A stretch of DNA of 64,000 nucleotides from contig NZ_LNUA01000076.1 in the NCBI RefSeq assembly GCF_009764355.1, forward strand, positions 124,001 through 188,000, in the 5' to 3' direction. A program made the position numbers and the translations under genes. Source of the stretch: Companilactobacillus bobalius. GTDB lineage: Bacteria > Bacillota > Bacilli > Lactobacillales > Lactobacillaceae. The first letter of the stretch is position 1. Each line of letters begins with the position of its first letter. Positions 54,777 to 63,756 of the stretch are shown here, one piece after another. Below the pieces are notes generated by a model, which searched no databases, was not told the origin of the DNA, and saw only the letters and a program-made list of their open reading frames with translations.

Positions 54777-55526
54777 ATGAAAAAAGTTTTATCTATCGCT
54801 TTATTAAGTACAGTAGTATTAGCAGGAGTATTCACTTCAACAAATACTGCTCAAGCCGCAGTTTCAACTGGTAACAACCAAGTTAAAGTTGAAAAGGGTG
54901 ACTCTTATAAGAACATTGCTGAAGCTAACGGAATTAGTATTTCCGCACTTGAACAAGCAAACGGCCGTGAAGTTGGCGGATTTGACTTGATTTTCCCAGG
55001 AGATGTTATTACATTACCTGGTTCAACAGCAACAACTACAACTGATAATACAAATACACAAGCATCACAAAATGTATTACCAACAACACAAACATCAACA
55101 GATACTACTACACAAGCATCAAATGATACACAAAATACTGATACTACAACAACACAAGATACAAGTGCTCAACAAGCAACTACACAAAACACAACGGATA
55201 GTTCACAAGCTACAACACAAGCTGCTTCTACACAAACAACAAGTACAACATCATCAACAGCTAGTGGTACATTTAAAATTAGTTTCTATGATCCATCTGT
55301 TTTAGGTTCAAATATGGGTTACGGTGGTGTCGCTGCTAATCTTTTAGTATTCCCTAAGGGTACACAATTAAAGATTACTTTAGCAGACGGAACAGTATTG
55401 TACAGAACTGTAAATGATACAGGAACATTCGCTAATTCAAACTCACAACAATTAGATGTTGCTATGCCTAGTTCATCAATTCCTTCATATGGTGTAACTA
55501 CAGCTTCAGTTGAAGTAATTTCTTAA
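54777..55526 (+). CDS. Secreted LysM protein with double-psi beta-barrel (3D-like) C terminus
   Basis: A 249-residue exported wall protein. The signal peptide KKVLSIALLSTVVLAGVFTS ends near AQAA; one LysM (VEKGDSYKNIAEANGISISALEQANG, to about residue 80) binds peptidoglycan or chitin; then a Thr/Gln/Ser-rich linker of about 80 residues (TTTQ, TTQ repeats); then a C-terminal domain (FKISFYDPSVLGSNMGYGGVAAN, LKITLADGTVLYRTVNDTGTF, LDVAMPSSSIPSYG) resembling the 3D/RlpA double-psi barrel of resuscitation-promoting and lytic proteins. The linker is probably O-glycosylated or flexible. It may be a muralytic or structural wall factor. Confidence 0.87.
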   Translation: MKKVLSIALLSTVVLAGVFTSTNTAQAAVSTGNNQVKVEKGDSYKNIAEANGISISALEQANGREVGGFDLIFPGDVITLPGSTATTTTDNTNTQASQNVLPTTQTSTDTTTQASNDTQNTDTTTTQDTSAQQATTQNTTDSSQATTQAASTQTTSTTSSTASGTFKISFYDPSVLGSNMGYGGVAANLLVFPKGTQLKITLADGTVLYRTVNDTGTFANSNSQQLDVAMPSSSIPSYGVTTASVEVIS

Positions 55527-55555
55527 TTACTAAAAAATATAAAGACAATTGCAGA

Positions 55556-55588
55556 AGTCTCTCTATTAATTTAGAGGGACTTTTTTAA
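55556..55588 (+). terminator. Terminator after the LysM gene
   Basis: AGTCTCTCTA/TTAGAGGGACT stem and a T run. Between here and the T-box promoter there is a small perfect hairpin (GGCATTT/AAATGCC, around 55715-55732) but no gene. Confidence 0.85.
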
Positions 55589-55804
55589 TAAATGTTTAAT
55601 TTTTCTAATATTATTTAGTGTTAGAAAATAAATTTATAATTTTTTTATTCTTAAAAAAATATAGTTTATTCGTTATAAAAGTTGTCACGGTAGACTTGAT
55701 CAAAGGTTGTAAAACGGGCATTTTACTAAATGCCATGTTATAAATGACACTTGGCATGAAAACATAAAATTAGAAAATTAACTGAAAAAACTTATTTTTA
55801 TTGA

Positions 55805-55833
55805 TTGACAATTTAAAAATTAGATTGTATTAT
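55805..55833 (+). promoter_or_regulatory. Promoter of the metQ T-box operon
   Basis: TTGACA (55805-55810), a 17-nt spacer and TATTAT (55828-55833), about 35 nt before the T-box start. Nearly consensus. Confidence 0.8.
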
Positions 55834-55867
55834 CAAATCATCAATTAACAAAAGACATTTATTAAAC

Positions 55868-56143
55868 AAAGTGATCGGGGGAAGTAATTCAACCTCGTTA
55901 GTACAGAAAACCTCTATTTGCTGAGATGAGGGCGACGACTTGAATGAAAATGACCCGTGATTGGTGCGCTGAATCCTTTCGGATAAAGATGCAATGGTTG
56001 GTACCCTTTACAGTACACGCGTATAGAAATTTTGTACGTTGTTAAGGGGATAAGTGTAAATTTATTCCGAATTAGAATGGTACCGCGCAATAGCCGCTTC
56101 TAAACATGAACATAGTCTGTTCATGTTTGGAAGTGGCTTTTTT
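55868..56143 (+). promoter_or_regulatory. Methionine T-box leader 1
   Basis: A tRNA-sensing riboswitch. The stem I region (GTACAGAAAACC, GCTGAGATGAGG) leads to a specifier loop AAAATGACCC with ATG at 55950-55952, which would read methionine. The conserved T-box sequence GAATGGTACCGCG is at 56075-56087, and the terminator (GCCGCTTCTAAACATGAAC with GTTCATGTTTGGAAGTGGC, then Ts) at 56093-56143. Uncharged tRNA-Met should prevent termination and switch on the metQ-peptidase-metNI operon. Confidence 0.93.
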
Positions 56144-56194
56144 GTTTTTATAGATATTTTTGGTTAGTTAAGAAACAAGTAAGGTGGGAAAAAA

Positions 56195-57013
56195 ATGAGT
56201 AAATTTAAGAATTTGGGTAAGGTAATCCTATTAGCTTTTACAGCATTATTTATTTTCGTATTAGCTGGTTGTGGTAACCAAAATAAGGAACAAACAGTTA
56301 AAGTCGGAATCAATCCTTCAGATGCTGCAATTTGGAAAGTGGTAAAGAAAAATGTAAAGAGTGAAGGTATCAACTTAAAGGTCGTTGAGTTTAATGATTA
56401 CAATCAACCTAACACGGCTTTGGTCCAAGGGGAAGTTGATATCAACGCTTACCAACACACATTCTTCTTAAATTCATGGAATAAAGCACATCATTCAGAT
56501 CTAGTATCAATTGGTAAAACAGTTATTCAACCAATGTCTCTATATTCACACAAGATCACAAAGCTTAGTCAATTGAAGAACGGTGCTAAGATCGCCATTC
56601 CTAACGATGCTTCTAATGAAGCCCGTGCATTACAATTGCTAGAAGCTAATGGACTTTTGAAACTTGATAGTGGTGTTAAATTACCATCAACAAAGAACAT
56701 CAAAGAAAACAAATTGAATTTGAAGTTCACAACACTTGATGCTGCACAAACAGCTCGTTCATTGGATGATGTTGATGCCGCAATCGTTAATGGTAATGTT
56801 GCTAGTGATGCCAAACTTGATCCATCAAAGGCTGTTGTAACTGAAAAAGTTAATAAGAAGTCACAACCTTGGATCAATATCATTGTTACTCAAAAGAAGA
56901 ACAAGGATAACAAGACTTACAAGAAAGTCGTTAAAGCATTCCAAACGAAATCAGTTGCTAAAGAAATCAAGAAGGTTTACGGCGAAAGTGCTGTACCAGC
57001 TTGGAATAAGTAA
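56195..57013 (+). CDS. metQ: Methionine ABC transporter substrate-binding lipoprotein MetQ (copy 1)
   Basis: NlpA/MetQ-family binding lipoprotein of 272 residues that captures methionine or derivatives for MetNI. The signal ends with a lipobox (FVLAGC, cysteine at about residue 26). The family motifs VKVGINPSDAAIWKVVKKN, EGINLKVVEFNDYNQPNTALVQGEVDINAYQH and AALKFTTLDAAQTARSLDDVDAAIVNGN are present. A T-box for methionine lies upstream. A second copy at 60440 has its own T-box. AAGGTGGG precedes the ATG. Confidence 0.93.
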   Translation: MSKFKNLGKVILLAFTALFIFVLAGCGNQNKEQTVKVGINPSDAAIWKVVKKNVKSEGINLKVVEFNDYNQPNTALVQGEVDINAYQHTFFLNSWNKAHHSDLVSIGKTVIQPMSLYSHKITKLSQLKNGAKIAIPNDASNEARALQLLEANGLLKLDSGVKLPSTKNIKENKLNLKFTTLDAAQTARSLDDVDAAIVNGNVASDAKLDPSKAVVTEKVNKKSQPWINIIVTQKKNKDNKTYKKVVKAFQTKSVAKEIKKVYGESAVPAWNK

Positions 57014-57043
57014 AATGTTTTAAAAATTTGAGGAGGTTTTCAT

Positions 57044-58378
57044 ATGTCAAAATTATCAGATCCATTAATTCAGAAGTCGATTGAAGATTTAAAGCAATAT
57101 ATCGCACTACCATCCGTTTCAGCAAAGAATCAATCTATTACTGAGACAGCCGAATTCCTTAAGAATTTACTACAAGACTTTGGAGCAGATGCAACAGTTT
57201 GGGATGAATATGAATATCCAGTTGTTTTCGCCGAAATTAAACCTAAGAAGCCAAGTGATACCACAATTCTTATTTACAATCATTACGATGTTCAACCGGA
57301 AGAACCAGTAGAACTTTGGAATTCAGATCCGTTTGAATTAAAGATCACTGATGACAAGTTCATTGGACGTGGAGTTTCTGATTGTAAAGCTGATTTGATC
57401 AGTCGAATTACTGCTTTGAAGATTTATCGTCAAGAACATGGTGATTTACCTTGCAACATTAAGTTCTTAGTTGAAGGACAAGAAGAAGTTGCTAGTCGTC
57501 ACTTAGAAGACTATTTGAAGAAATATTCAGACAAACTATCTGCTGATTTGATAATTTGGGAATCAGGATACAAGAATGAAAAAGAACAATTTAATTTCAC
57601 TGGTGGTAATAAAGGGGTTCTATGTTTTGAATTAGAAGCTACTTCTGCCAATATTGATCTTCATTCATCATTTGCCGCTGTAGTTGATTCAGCTACATGG
57701 AGATTAGCTCAAGCATTAGATGCTTTGAGAACTCCAGAAGGTGATATTAAGATTCCTGGTTTCTACGATGATGTTGTTGAACCTTCTCAAAGAGAAATTG
57801 ATTTAGTTAATAAAGCTACTACACCTGATTTGAAATCTAAGTGGGACTTACAAGTACCATTATTGAAGAACAAATCAGTTAATTACAATTTGACATTTAA
57901 TCCTACTATTAATATAGAAGGAATTAGCAGTGGCTGGGAAGGCGAAGGAGTAAAAACTGTTACTCCTAAAGCTGCCAAGGCTAAATTGGAATTCAGATTG
58001 GTACCTAATCAAGATCCACATGATCTTTTTGATAAGTTAACTAAATATTTGAATGATCAAGGTTTTAAAGATATTAAAGTTAAATATCTATTGGGTGAAA
58101 AAGGCTATCGTTGGGATCTAGACAGTCCAATTGTTAATAAGTTAATTGGAACTGCTGAAGACTTCTTTGGAGGGGCTGATAAGGTTGAAGCATTACCATC
58201 AAGTCCTGGTACTGGTCCAATGTACTTATTAAATGAATATACTCACGCTTCAATTGTTTCAACTGGTGTAAGTTATTCTAAGGCTGGCAATCATGCCCCT
58301 AACGAAAATATTAGAATTAAAGATTACCTAGACTTCATTGATTTCTTTGATCAATTCTTAGGTAAATTAAGGGAGTAA
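57044..58378 (+). CDS. M20 family metallopeptidase
   Basis: A 444-residue zinc-dependent peptidase or deacylase (dipeptidase/ArgE/DapE superfamily). Zinc ligands are visible: YNHYDVQP (H and D), [11 protein letters not shown] (D), and an EGQEEVASR segment with the catalytic and metal glutamates. A dimerisation insert and a second metal-site histidine near [11 protein letters not shown] follow. It is embedded between metQ and metN under a methionine T-box, so a role in releasing methionine from peptides or N-acyl-methionine is inferred from context. It has an AGGAGG site. Confidence 0.9.
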   Translation: MSKLSDPLIQKSIEDLKQYIALPSVSAKNQSITETAEFLKNLLQDFGADATVWDEYEYPVVFAEIKPKKPSDTTILIYNHYDVQPEEPVELWNSDPFELKITDDKFIGRGVSDCKADLISRITALKIYRQEHGDLPCNIKFLVEGQEEVASRHLEDYLKKYSDKLSADLIIWESGYKNEKEQFNFTGGNKGVLCFELEATSANIDLHSSFAAVVDSATWRLAQALDALRTPEGDIKIPGFYDDVVEPSQREIDLVNKATTPDLKSKWDLQVPLLKNKSVNYNLTFNPTINIEGISSGWEGEGVKTVTPKAAKAKLEFRLVPNQDPHDLFDKLTKYLNDQGFKDIKVKYLLGEKGYRWDLDSPIVNKLIGTAEDFFGGADKVEALPSSPGTGPMYLLNEYTHASIVSTGVSYSKAGNHAPNENIRIKDYLDFIDFFDQFLGKLRE

Positions 58379-58385
58379 TTATTAT

Positions 58386-59444
58386 ATGGCAGAACAAAAT
58401 GGGATAATTCAGCTAAAAGATATTGATGTTACTTTTCATAATGAAGGCAAAACAATTGAAGCTGTGAAAGACGTTTCGATTAACGTTAACAAAGGTGATG
58501 TGTTTGGTGTTATTGGATACTCTGGTGCCGGAAAAAGTACTTTGGTTCGTGTAATTAATTTATTACAAAAACCAACTTCAGGAACAGTTGTAGTTAATGA
58601 CCAAAACTTAACACAATTGAGTGCTAAGGATTTACGTAAGGCACGTCGTAATATTGGAATGATTTTCCAACACTTTAATTTGATGAATTCATTAACTGTT
58701 TATGGAAATGTTGATTTTCCATTACGTGATTCAGGACTAAGTAAAGCTGAACGTAAACAAAAAATTGATAAATTATTGGATATTGTTGGTCTATCTGATC
58801 GTGCTAAGAACTATCCATCACAGCTATCAGGTGGTCAAAAACAACGTGTTGCGATTGCTCGTGCTTTAGCAAATGATCCCGAAATTTTGATTTCAGATGA
58901 AGCTACTAGTGCTCTAGATCCAAAAACTACCACTGAAATTTTGAATCTACTAGGACGTTTGAATGAAGAATTAGGTATCACAATCGTTATCATCACACAT
59001 GAAATGGATGCTATCAAACAAGTATGTAATCGTGTTGCAGTTATGGAAAATGGTGAATTGATTGAAGAAGGCAGTTTGCTATCAATCTTCGGTAACCCTA
59101 AGCAACAACTTACAAAAGATTTTGTTAATACATCTACTCATATTGGTTCAGTTCTTGATGAAATTAGAGATAGTGGAATTGTTGATAAACTTTCCGGTCG
59201 TCTGATCGAATTGAATTATATCGGTGATTCAACTAATGAACCAATTGTTGTTGAACTTTATAAACGTTTCCAAGTTGAAGCTAACATTCTTTTCAGTAAT
59301 ATTGAAAGATTACAAAGTACCACAGTTGGAATTATGTTATTCGCTTTGACAGGAGACGATGACAAAGTTGAACAAGCTATTCAATACTTAAATAGTTTAA
59401 AAGTTAATGTTAAAGAAATATCTTTAAAGAAAGAGGGCGAATAA
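58386..59444 (+). CDS. metN: Methionine ABC transporter ATP-binding protein MetN
   Basis: ATPase of the methionine importer, 352 residues. Walker [19 protein letters not shown] signature [15 protein letters not shown], Walker [14 protein letters not shown], and H-loop ITHEMD are all intact. The C-terminal region ([17 protein letters not shown] onward, about 265-345) is the NIL domain that binds methionine and causes transinhibition. It starts 8 nt after the peptidase stop and metI starts 4 nt after its end, so all are translationally close. Confidence 0.96.
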   Translation: MAEQNGIIQLKDIDVTFHNEGKTIEAVKDVSINVNKGDVFGVIGYSGAGKSTLVRVINLLQKPTSGTVVVNDQNLTQLSAKDLRKARRNIGMIFQHFNLMNSLTVYGNVDFPLRDSGLSKAERKQKIDKLLDIVGLSDRAKNYPSQLSGGQKQRVAIARALANDPEILISDEATSALDPKTTTEILNLLGRLNEELGITIVIITHEMDAIKQVCNRVAVMENGELIEEGSLLSIFGNPKQQLTKDFVNTSTHIGSVLDEIRDSGIVDKLSGRLIELNYIGDSTNEPIVVELYKRFQVEANILFSNIERLQSTTVGIMLFALTGDDDKVEQAIQYLNSLKVNVKEISLKKEGE

Positions 59445-59447
59445 TTC

Positions 59448-60137
59448 ATGGCAGATTTAGTAAATAAATTTCTTCCTAACGTTGTAGCTAATTGGGAAGG
59501 TGACAATGGTTTCGTAATAGCCATTTGGCAAACACTTTATATGACATTTGTCAGTGCATTATTTGCTGGAATTATCGGAATTATCTTAGGAATTCTGCTA
59601 GTTGTAACAGCTGATGATGGAATTACTCCACATAAGACTTTTTATACTTGCTTAGACAAGTTGGTTAACCTATTCAGATCAATACCATTTATTATTCTAT
59701 TGGCTGTTATTGGACCATTTACAAAGTTGATTGTTGGTCAAACAATTGGACCTACTGGTGCTTTAGTACCGTTAGTTATCGGAACAGCACCATTCTTTGC
59801 TAGACAAGTTCAATTAGCTCTAGTTGAAGTTGATCACGGTGTGATTGAAGCTGCTGAAGCAATCGGTCTTTCACCAATTAAAATTATTTTTAGAGTTTAC
59901 TTGCGCGAAGGTCTACCAGAATTGATCCGTTCAGGAACTCTAACAATTATCAGTTTGATTGGTTTAACTGCCATGGCCGGTGCTGTTGGTGGTGGTGGTC
60001 TTGGTAACATGGCCATTTCTGTCGGTTATCAAAGATTTGAAAATGATGTAACTATTGTATCTATGTTATTTATCTTAGTTTTAGTGTTTGTTATTCAAGG
60101 ACTTGGCGATTTTGCCGTCCGTAAACTTGAACATTAG
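59448..60137 (+). CDS. metI: Methionine ABC transporter permease MetI
   Basis: Membrane subunit of the importer, 229 residues with five hydrophobic segments. The cytoplasmic EAA loop EAAEAIGLSPIKIIFRVYLREGLPEL, which contacts MetN, and the RSIPFIILLAVIGPFTKLIVG segment are typical of MetI (YaeE). It completes MetQNI. It ends just before the second T-box. Confidence 0.95.
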   Translation: MADLVNKFLPNVVANWEGDNGFVIAIWQTLYMTFVSALFAGIIGIILGILLVVTADDGITPHKTFYTCLDKLVNLFRSIPFIILLAVIGPFTKLIVGQTIGPTGALVPLVIGTAPFFARQVQLALVEVDHGVIEAAEAIGLSPIKIIFRVYLREGLPELIRSGTLTIISLIGLTAMAGAVGGGGLGNMAISVGYQRFENDVTIVSMLFILVLVFVIQGLGDFAVRKLEH

Positions 60138-60138
60138 A

Positions 60139-60404
60139 TAACAAGTTGATCGGAAAAGTAACTTATTGAATTTTGTACAGAAAGCCTCAGGTGCTGAGAT
60201 GAGGACAAAGCAGTAAGTGAAAATGATCCGTGATTGGTATCCCTGAATTTTTTAAGGGGTGATGGCCGGTACCCATTATCGTACACGCATGCAATGCATG
60301 TTATTAAGGAAAGCAGATGTGAATTTGCTTTTAAAATAGAATGGTACCGCGCAAAAGGCGCTTCTATCTTAGACAAATGATGTCTAGTTAGGAGCGCCTT
60401 TTTG
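60139..60404 (+). promoter_or_regulatory. Methionine T-box leader 2
   Basis: Another T-box riboswitch between metI and the second metQ. The specifier loop AAAATGATCC carries ATG at 60223-60225, the GAATGGTACCGCG box is at 60339-60351, and the terminator (AGGCGCTTCTA... with ...TAGGAGCGCCT, then Ts) at about 60355-60404. It is diverged from leader 1 except in conserved blocks. It makes the second metQ separately methionine-controlled even in read-through transcripts from metI. Confidence 0.92.
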
Positions 60405-60439
60405 TATATAGGGATTTAAATATGAGGAGGAGTTTCATT

Positions 60440-61279
60440 ATGAAAAAAAATAAAATTAAAGCTATATTTTTGTTAGTTGTTGCCACATTCAGTTTGTTTT
60501 TGTTGGCAGGTTGTGGAAGTAATTCTTCAGCCAGTTCAACTAAAGAAAAGACTGTAAAAATAGGTATTACAGGGTCTGATGATGAAGTGTTAAAAGCTGT
60601 TGCTAAGAAAGTTAAAAAAGAGGGTATCAACATTAAAATTGTTGAATTCTCAGATTACAGTCAACCAAATACAGCCTTGGATCAAGGGGAAATTGATTTG
60701 AATGCCTTCCAAACAGTTATTTTCCAAAATGACTGGAACAAGAAACATAAGACACATATCGTTTCAATCGGTTCAACCGTAATTGCCCCAATGGCTCTAT
60801 ATTCAAAGAAGATCAAGAAAGTTAGCCAAATCAAGAATGGTGATAAAATTGCCGTTGCCAACGATGCCACAAATGAAGCCCGTGGATTAACATTACTAGA
60901 AAGTGCCGGCTTGATTAAGTTGGATAACGCCAAAGTTCCTGGTTTAAAAGATATTACAGAAAATAAATTGAATCTAAAGATCACACCATTAGATGCTGCC
61001 CAAACAGCTAAGTCAATGGATGACGTTACAGCATCAGTAGTTAATAGTGGAGTTGCTAACGATTCAAAACTAGATCCTAAGACAGCCGTTTATAGAGAAA
61101 AAATCACAGCCAAATCAAAACCATATGTAAATGTTATTTCAGCTAATAAGAAAGACAAAGATAATCCTACATACAAGAAGATTGTTAAAGCATATCAATC
61201 AAAAGATATTGCCAAAGTTATTAAGAATGAATTCCACGGATATGAACAACCAGCTTGGAATTATAAAGTATTGAATTAG
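60440..61279 (+). CDS. metQ: Methionine ABC transporter substrate-binding lipoprotein MetQ (copy 2)
   Basis: A second NlpA/MetQ lipoprotein, 279 residues, similar to but clearly diverged from the first. The lipobox is LLAGC, followed by an SNSSASSTKE spacer, then VKIGITGSDDEVLKAVAKKV and FSDYSQPNTALDQGEIDLNAFQT. Different residues in the binding cleft region may widen specificity. ATG at 60440 has AGGAGG 9 nt upstream (the frame extends to 60422). Its TAG stop lies in the first bases of a structured repeat element. Confidence 0.92.
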   Translation: MKKNKIKAIFLLVVATFSLFLLAGCGSNSSASSTKEKTVKIGITGSDDEVLKAVAKKVKKEGINIKIVEFSDYSQPNTALDQGEIDLNAFQTVIFQNDWNKKHKTHIVSIGSTVIAPMALYSKKIKKVSQIKNGDKIAVANDATNEARGLTLLESAGLIKLDNAKVPGLKDITENKLNLKITPLDAAQTAKSMDDVTASVVNSGVANDSKLDPKTAVYREKITAKSKPYVNVISANKKDKDNPTYKKIVKAYQSKDIAKVIKNEFHGYEQPAWNYKVLN

Positions 61280-61400
61280 AGGGTGGAGAATGACGGTTAG
61301 ATTCTGAGCATTTGCCTAAGAACTGGAATTATCCGCCGTACCTGCGGATGATTTCAGCTCTGTAGCAAAGCACAGGAATCTGTCATTCGGAACCCGTTTT
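61278..61400 (+). repeat. Structured repeat element, copy B
   Basis: It begins AGAGGGTGGAG at the metQ stop codon. Helices: GGGT/ACCC (61281-61284 with 61392-61395), GAATGAC/GTCATTC (61288-61294 with 61382-61388), AGATTC/GAATCT (61299-61304 with 61376-61381), TTTGC/GCAAA (61311-61315 with 61365-61369), CTGGAAT/ATTTCAG (61323-61329 with 61351-61357), ATCCGC/GCGGAT at the tip. Compared with copy A, three helices differ on both strands and remain paired. It lacks the GCAGCATACTTGAG 3' end and is followed directly by copy C. Confidence 0.8.
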
Positions 61401-61405
61401 AAATT

Positions 61406-61540
61406 AGAGGGTGGAGCAGGCCTGCTTAGATTCTGAGCATTTGCAGGACTTTGCGAATTGGCTGCGGGGCAGACAGTTTGTGAAGTCAGGCAAAGCACAG
61501 GAATCTGGCCTGTGGAACCCGTTTGCTGCATACTTGAGGA
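61406..61540 (+). repeat. Structured repeat element, copy C
   Basis: Tandem to copy B, sharing AATTAGAGGGTGGAG at the junction. Helices: GGGT/ACCC (61409-61412 with 61517-61520), CAGGCC/GGCCTG (61417-61422 with 61507-61512), AGATTC/GAATCT (61428-61433 with 61501-61506), TTTGC/GCAAA (61440-61444 with 61490-61494), GACTT/AAGTC (61447-61451 with 61483-61487), an 8-bp helix with G-U pairs (61453-61460 with 61474-61481), and CTGC/GCAG at the tip. The 3' end GCTGCATACTTGAGG matches copy A. Confidence 0.8.
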
Positions 61541-61640
61541 TAAAAATAAATACCACAATCCCCAAAGACCAAAATTATCAAATTACCGAGTATCAAAAGA
61601 GAGGGCTCCAAACTACCACCAAAGAATAGAACAACTACCA
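61541..61640. other. Gap without a supported gene
   Basis: The sequence is unusually C- and A-rich (runs such as CCACAATCCCC and CTACCACC) compared with its neighbours, and no open frame with a ribosome site is present. It may be the rest of an inserted element. Confidence 0.45.
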
Positions 61641-61644
61641 CACC

Positions 61645-61679
61645 AAAAAACGTCTAGAATAATTTCTAGGCGTTTTTTG
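61645..61679 (+). terminator. Terminator after the tandem repeat elements
   Basis: AACGTCTAGA/TCTAGGCGTT hairpin with a T run; a transcript from the second metQ would end here and include both structured elements. Confidence 0.88.
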
Positions 61680-61753
61680 TAACGAAAGATAACACATTTC
61701 ACAAAATTTATTTTAAAATGGAGATAACAAGTAAAGCAAAGTCAGGGATATAT

Positions 61754-62572
61754 ATGAAAGATTTAGGGACGGTTATTAAAGAACTGCGAAAAGATAAGAA
61801 ACTTACACAAAAAGAATTAGCAGAGGGTATTTGTGCTCAATCGATGTTGTCAGCTATTGAAAATAACGTTTATGTTCCTAATGCTAATTTATTGATCAAG
61901 TTAGCTACTAAACTGGAAGTAAGTTTGGATCAAGTTAGTTTGGCAACTAATTTTCCTATCAGTTCAAAATACAATTTTAATGATAAAGTGGATGACCTTT
62001 GTAATAATCATCAGTATCAGGAATTATATGATTTTTTGATGCAGGATAAGGTTTTAGATAATTTAAAAACCAGTTTACAAATGCAAGCTTATTACTATTA
62101 TTTAGGGGTAGCACAGATACAGACTAATGCTATTTCTGAGGCTAAGCAGTCGTTGAATTTGTCGCTGGCAGAGGTCAATCCTAAACATCCCAATACTTTA
62201 GGACGTCTGGCTTATATGGCTATTGGTTATGTTCATAGTCTGGAAAATCAAAAAGATTTAGCGGAGGAATATATTAATAAAGCCTTTAGAAATTGGGATG
62301 AATTTTCTTATGAGGAAAATCAAAATGCTCTTTATTATTTAGCTGCATTGATTTACTTCAAATTAAATGATTATCAAGATTCGACTGCCTATATAGCTGA
62401 CGGAATTGGTTTTATTGCAAAACACAATTCTCACTATATGTTGGCTAATTGTTATTTTCTGTTGGCTCGTTTGGCATTGGTAGCTCACAACGATGATGAA
62501 CGTCTGGAAGCTAATAGACGTAAGGATTTGTTTACAGAACTATACGGTGAAAATATTTTTGAAGAATTTTAA
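61754..62572 (+). CDS. Rgg/MutR-type XRE regulator with TPR-like C terminus
   Basis: A 272-residue regulator: an N-terminal HTH (LGTVIKELRKDKKLTQKELAEGICAQSMLSAIENN) followed by repeated helix pairs like TPRs (LKTSLQMQAYYYYLGVAQIQTN; LAYMAIGYVHSLENQKDLAEEYINKAFRNW; ALYYLAALIYFKLNDYQDSTAYI). This domain order and length fit the RNPP/Rgg class of peptide-sensing regulators, but no short signal-peptide gene can be seen beside it. ATG at 61754 follows CAGGGA; an upstream frame start at 61718 lacks a site. Confidence 0.85.
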   Translation: MKDLGTVIKELRKDKKLTQKELAEGICAQSMLSAIENNVYVPNANLLIKLATKLEVSLDQVSLATNFPISSKYNFNDKVDDLCNNHQYQELYDFLMQDKVLDNLKTSLQMQAYYYYLGVAQIQTNAISEAKQSLNLSLAEVNPKHPNTLGRLAYMAIGYVHSLENQKDLAEEYINKAFRNWDEFSYEENQNALYYLAALIYFKLNDYQDSTAYIADGIGFIAKHNSHYMLANCYFLLARLALVAHNDDERLEANRRKDLFTELYGENIFEEF

Positions 62573-62648
62573 AATATCAGAATACTGATTTTTAATTAGA
62601 GACCAAATTTCGTAAGATGACTCCATAAATTAGATAGGGGATGCTCTT

Positions 62649-63053
62649 ATGAAAAAATTATTTACTAATAGTATTGAAATCAACTCTAATCTTAAAACGG
62701 TGACGGATATTTTGGTGAATGCTTTTACCTTGGCTAAATGGAATTATGCCATTTCAGAAGTTACTGAAGTGAGTGTTAACGAATTTGCAATTCATCGAGA
62801 TGAACCTGCTATAAATCAAGATGAAATTATGACTGTTGAACAAAATGATAATGAAGTAGCTTATGTAAGTAAAGGCGGAAAACTAGAATATCAATTAACT
62901 TTTCAGACTTTTCAAACTAACAATCATGTATTAGTAACAGAGAACTTTTACATCTTGAATGACTTTAGTTTGCCGGAAACTTTAATTTTACCAATTACTA
63001 AAAGAGCCTTTAACCAGAATTTGAAAGCATTGAAAAAAATGATTGAAGTATGA
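62649..63053 (+). CDS. Small SRPBCC-like (START/Bet v 1 fold) protein
   Basis: A 134-residue soluble protein. The pattern of a leading strand (NSIEINSNLKTVTDILVNAFTLAKWN), several antiparallel strands (LEYQLTFQTF, VLVTENFYIL) and a long C-terminal helix (ITKRAFNQNLKALKKMIEV) is that of SRPBCC ligand-binding domains such as DUF3284-like or polyketide-cyclase proteins. The ligand is unknown. GAGGGGATG-like purines (TAGGGG) precede the ATG. A bidirectional terminator follows. Confidence 0.65.
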   Translation: MKKLFTNSIEINSNLKTVTDILVNAFTLAKWNYAISEVTEVSVNEFAIHRDEPAINQDEIMTVEQNDNEVAYVSKGGKLEYQLTFQTFQTNNHVLVTENFYILNDFSLPETLILPITKRAFNQNLKALKKMIEV

Positions 63054-63089
63054 AAAAAGCGTGGTCACTTTTGAGTGATTACGCTTTTT
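63053..63089. terminator. Bidirectional terminator
   Basis: AAAAAGCGT-GG-TCACT paired with AGTGA-T-TACGCTTTTT; it overlaps the 3' end of the converging L,D-transpeptidase gene. Confidence 0.85.
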
Positions 63090-63756
63090 GTGGTTGATAT
63101 TTTCCGTGAATAACGACCTTCATCCCTGAAGGAACATTTTCATAGATCCATTTACAGTCGGGAACAGATAGGTGGACACATCCATGAGATGAAGGTTCTC
63201 TACCTAAAGTCTTGGCGATTGATTTAACATAAGTTCCTTGTTCATCGGTTGGTGTTGTGTGGAAAAGGTATTCACCATGATTCAAAAAGGAAACGTAGTA
63301 GTATGCTCCTAATTTCAAAGGTGCTGTGTAGAAGAAATCACCACGCTCGTTTTGAATATGGTAAGTTCCTCTAGGAGTCGTATCATGCTTACCGGTTGAT
63401 GAGTACATCTCATATAGATTGGTTTTGCCGTCTTTAATGTAAACACGTTGAGTCGTGATATCGACATCAATCCAGGCTTTAGGATATTTGTATAGATCTG
63501 GATATTCTTTTTTTTCGGAAGCACTGTTATATTTGAAATTTTCTAACTTCACCATATGTTTATCATCTTTAACATTTAATGGCGAAGGAGTTTTTTTCTT
63601 TAATTTCTTCTTAGCCTGCTTTTTTTTGATGACTTGTTGTTGAGCCTCAGCCTGATTTTTTTTAGCTGAAGTATCTGAAACATGCCAAACAATTATTCCC
63701 AATATTAAAACTGAAAGTGCGGATAAAACAATAGTATAAATTTTCCTACGATTCAT
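63079..63756 (-). CDS. L,D-transpeptidase (YkuD domain)
   Basis: A 225-residue exported enzyme that could cross-link peptidoglycan or attach proteins to it. An N-terminal membrane anchor (IYTIVLSALSVLILGIIVW) is followed by a Lys-rich linker (KKKQAKKKLKKKTP). The catalytic motif is SSHGCVHLS, an HGC with the nucleophilic cysteine and the usual Arg replaced by His, preceded by GEYLFHTTP. The start is ATG 63756 after GGGGAA; a TTG at 63771 overlaps that site. Many lactobacilli have such proteins, often giving beta-lactam-insensitive cross-links. Confidence 0.92.
   Translation of the reverse strand: MNRRKIYTIVLSALSVLILGIIVWHVSDTSAKKNQAEAQQQVIKKKQAKKKLKKKTPSPLNVKDDKHMVKLENFKYNSASEKKEYPDLYKYPKAWIDVDITTQRVYIKDGKTNLYEMYSSTGKHDTTPRGTYHIQNERGDFFYTAPLKLGAYYYVSFLNHGEYLFHTTPTDEQGTYVKSIAKTLGREPSSHGCVHLSVPDCKWIYENVPSGMKVVIHGKYQPQKA

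Noticed and set aside
55003..55305. A 100-codon Gln/His-rich frame inside the LysM gene
   Set aside because: A shifted reading of the Thr/Gln-repeat linker (ACA-CAA repeats); no ribosome site.
61316..61682. Several 70-80 codon open frames on both strands inside and after repeat copies B and C
   Set aside because: They run through covarying RNA-like helices, lack ribosome sites and have no recognisable product; the structure explains the sequence better.
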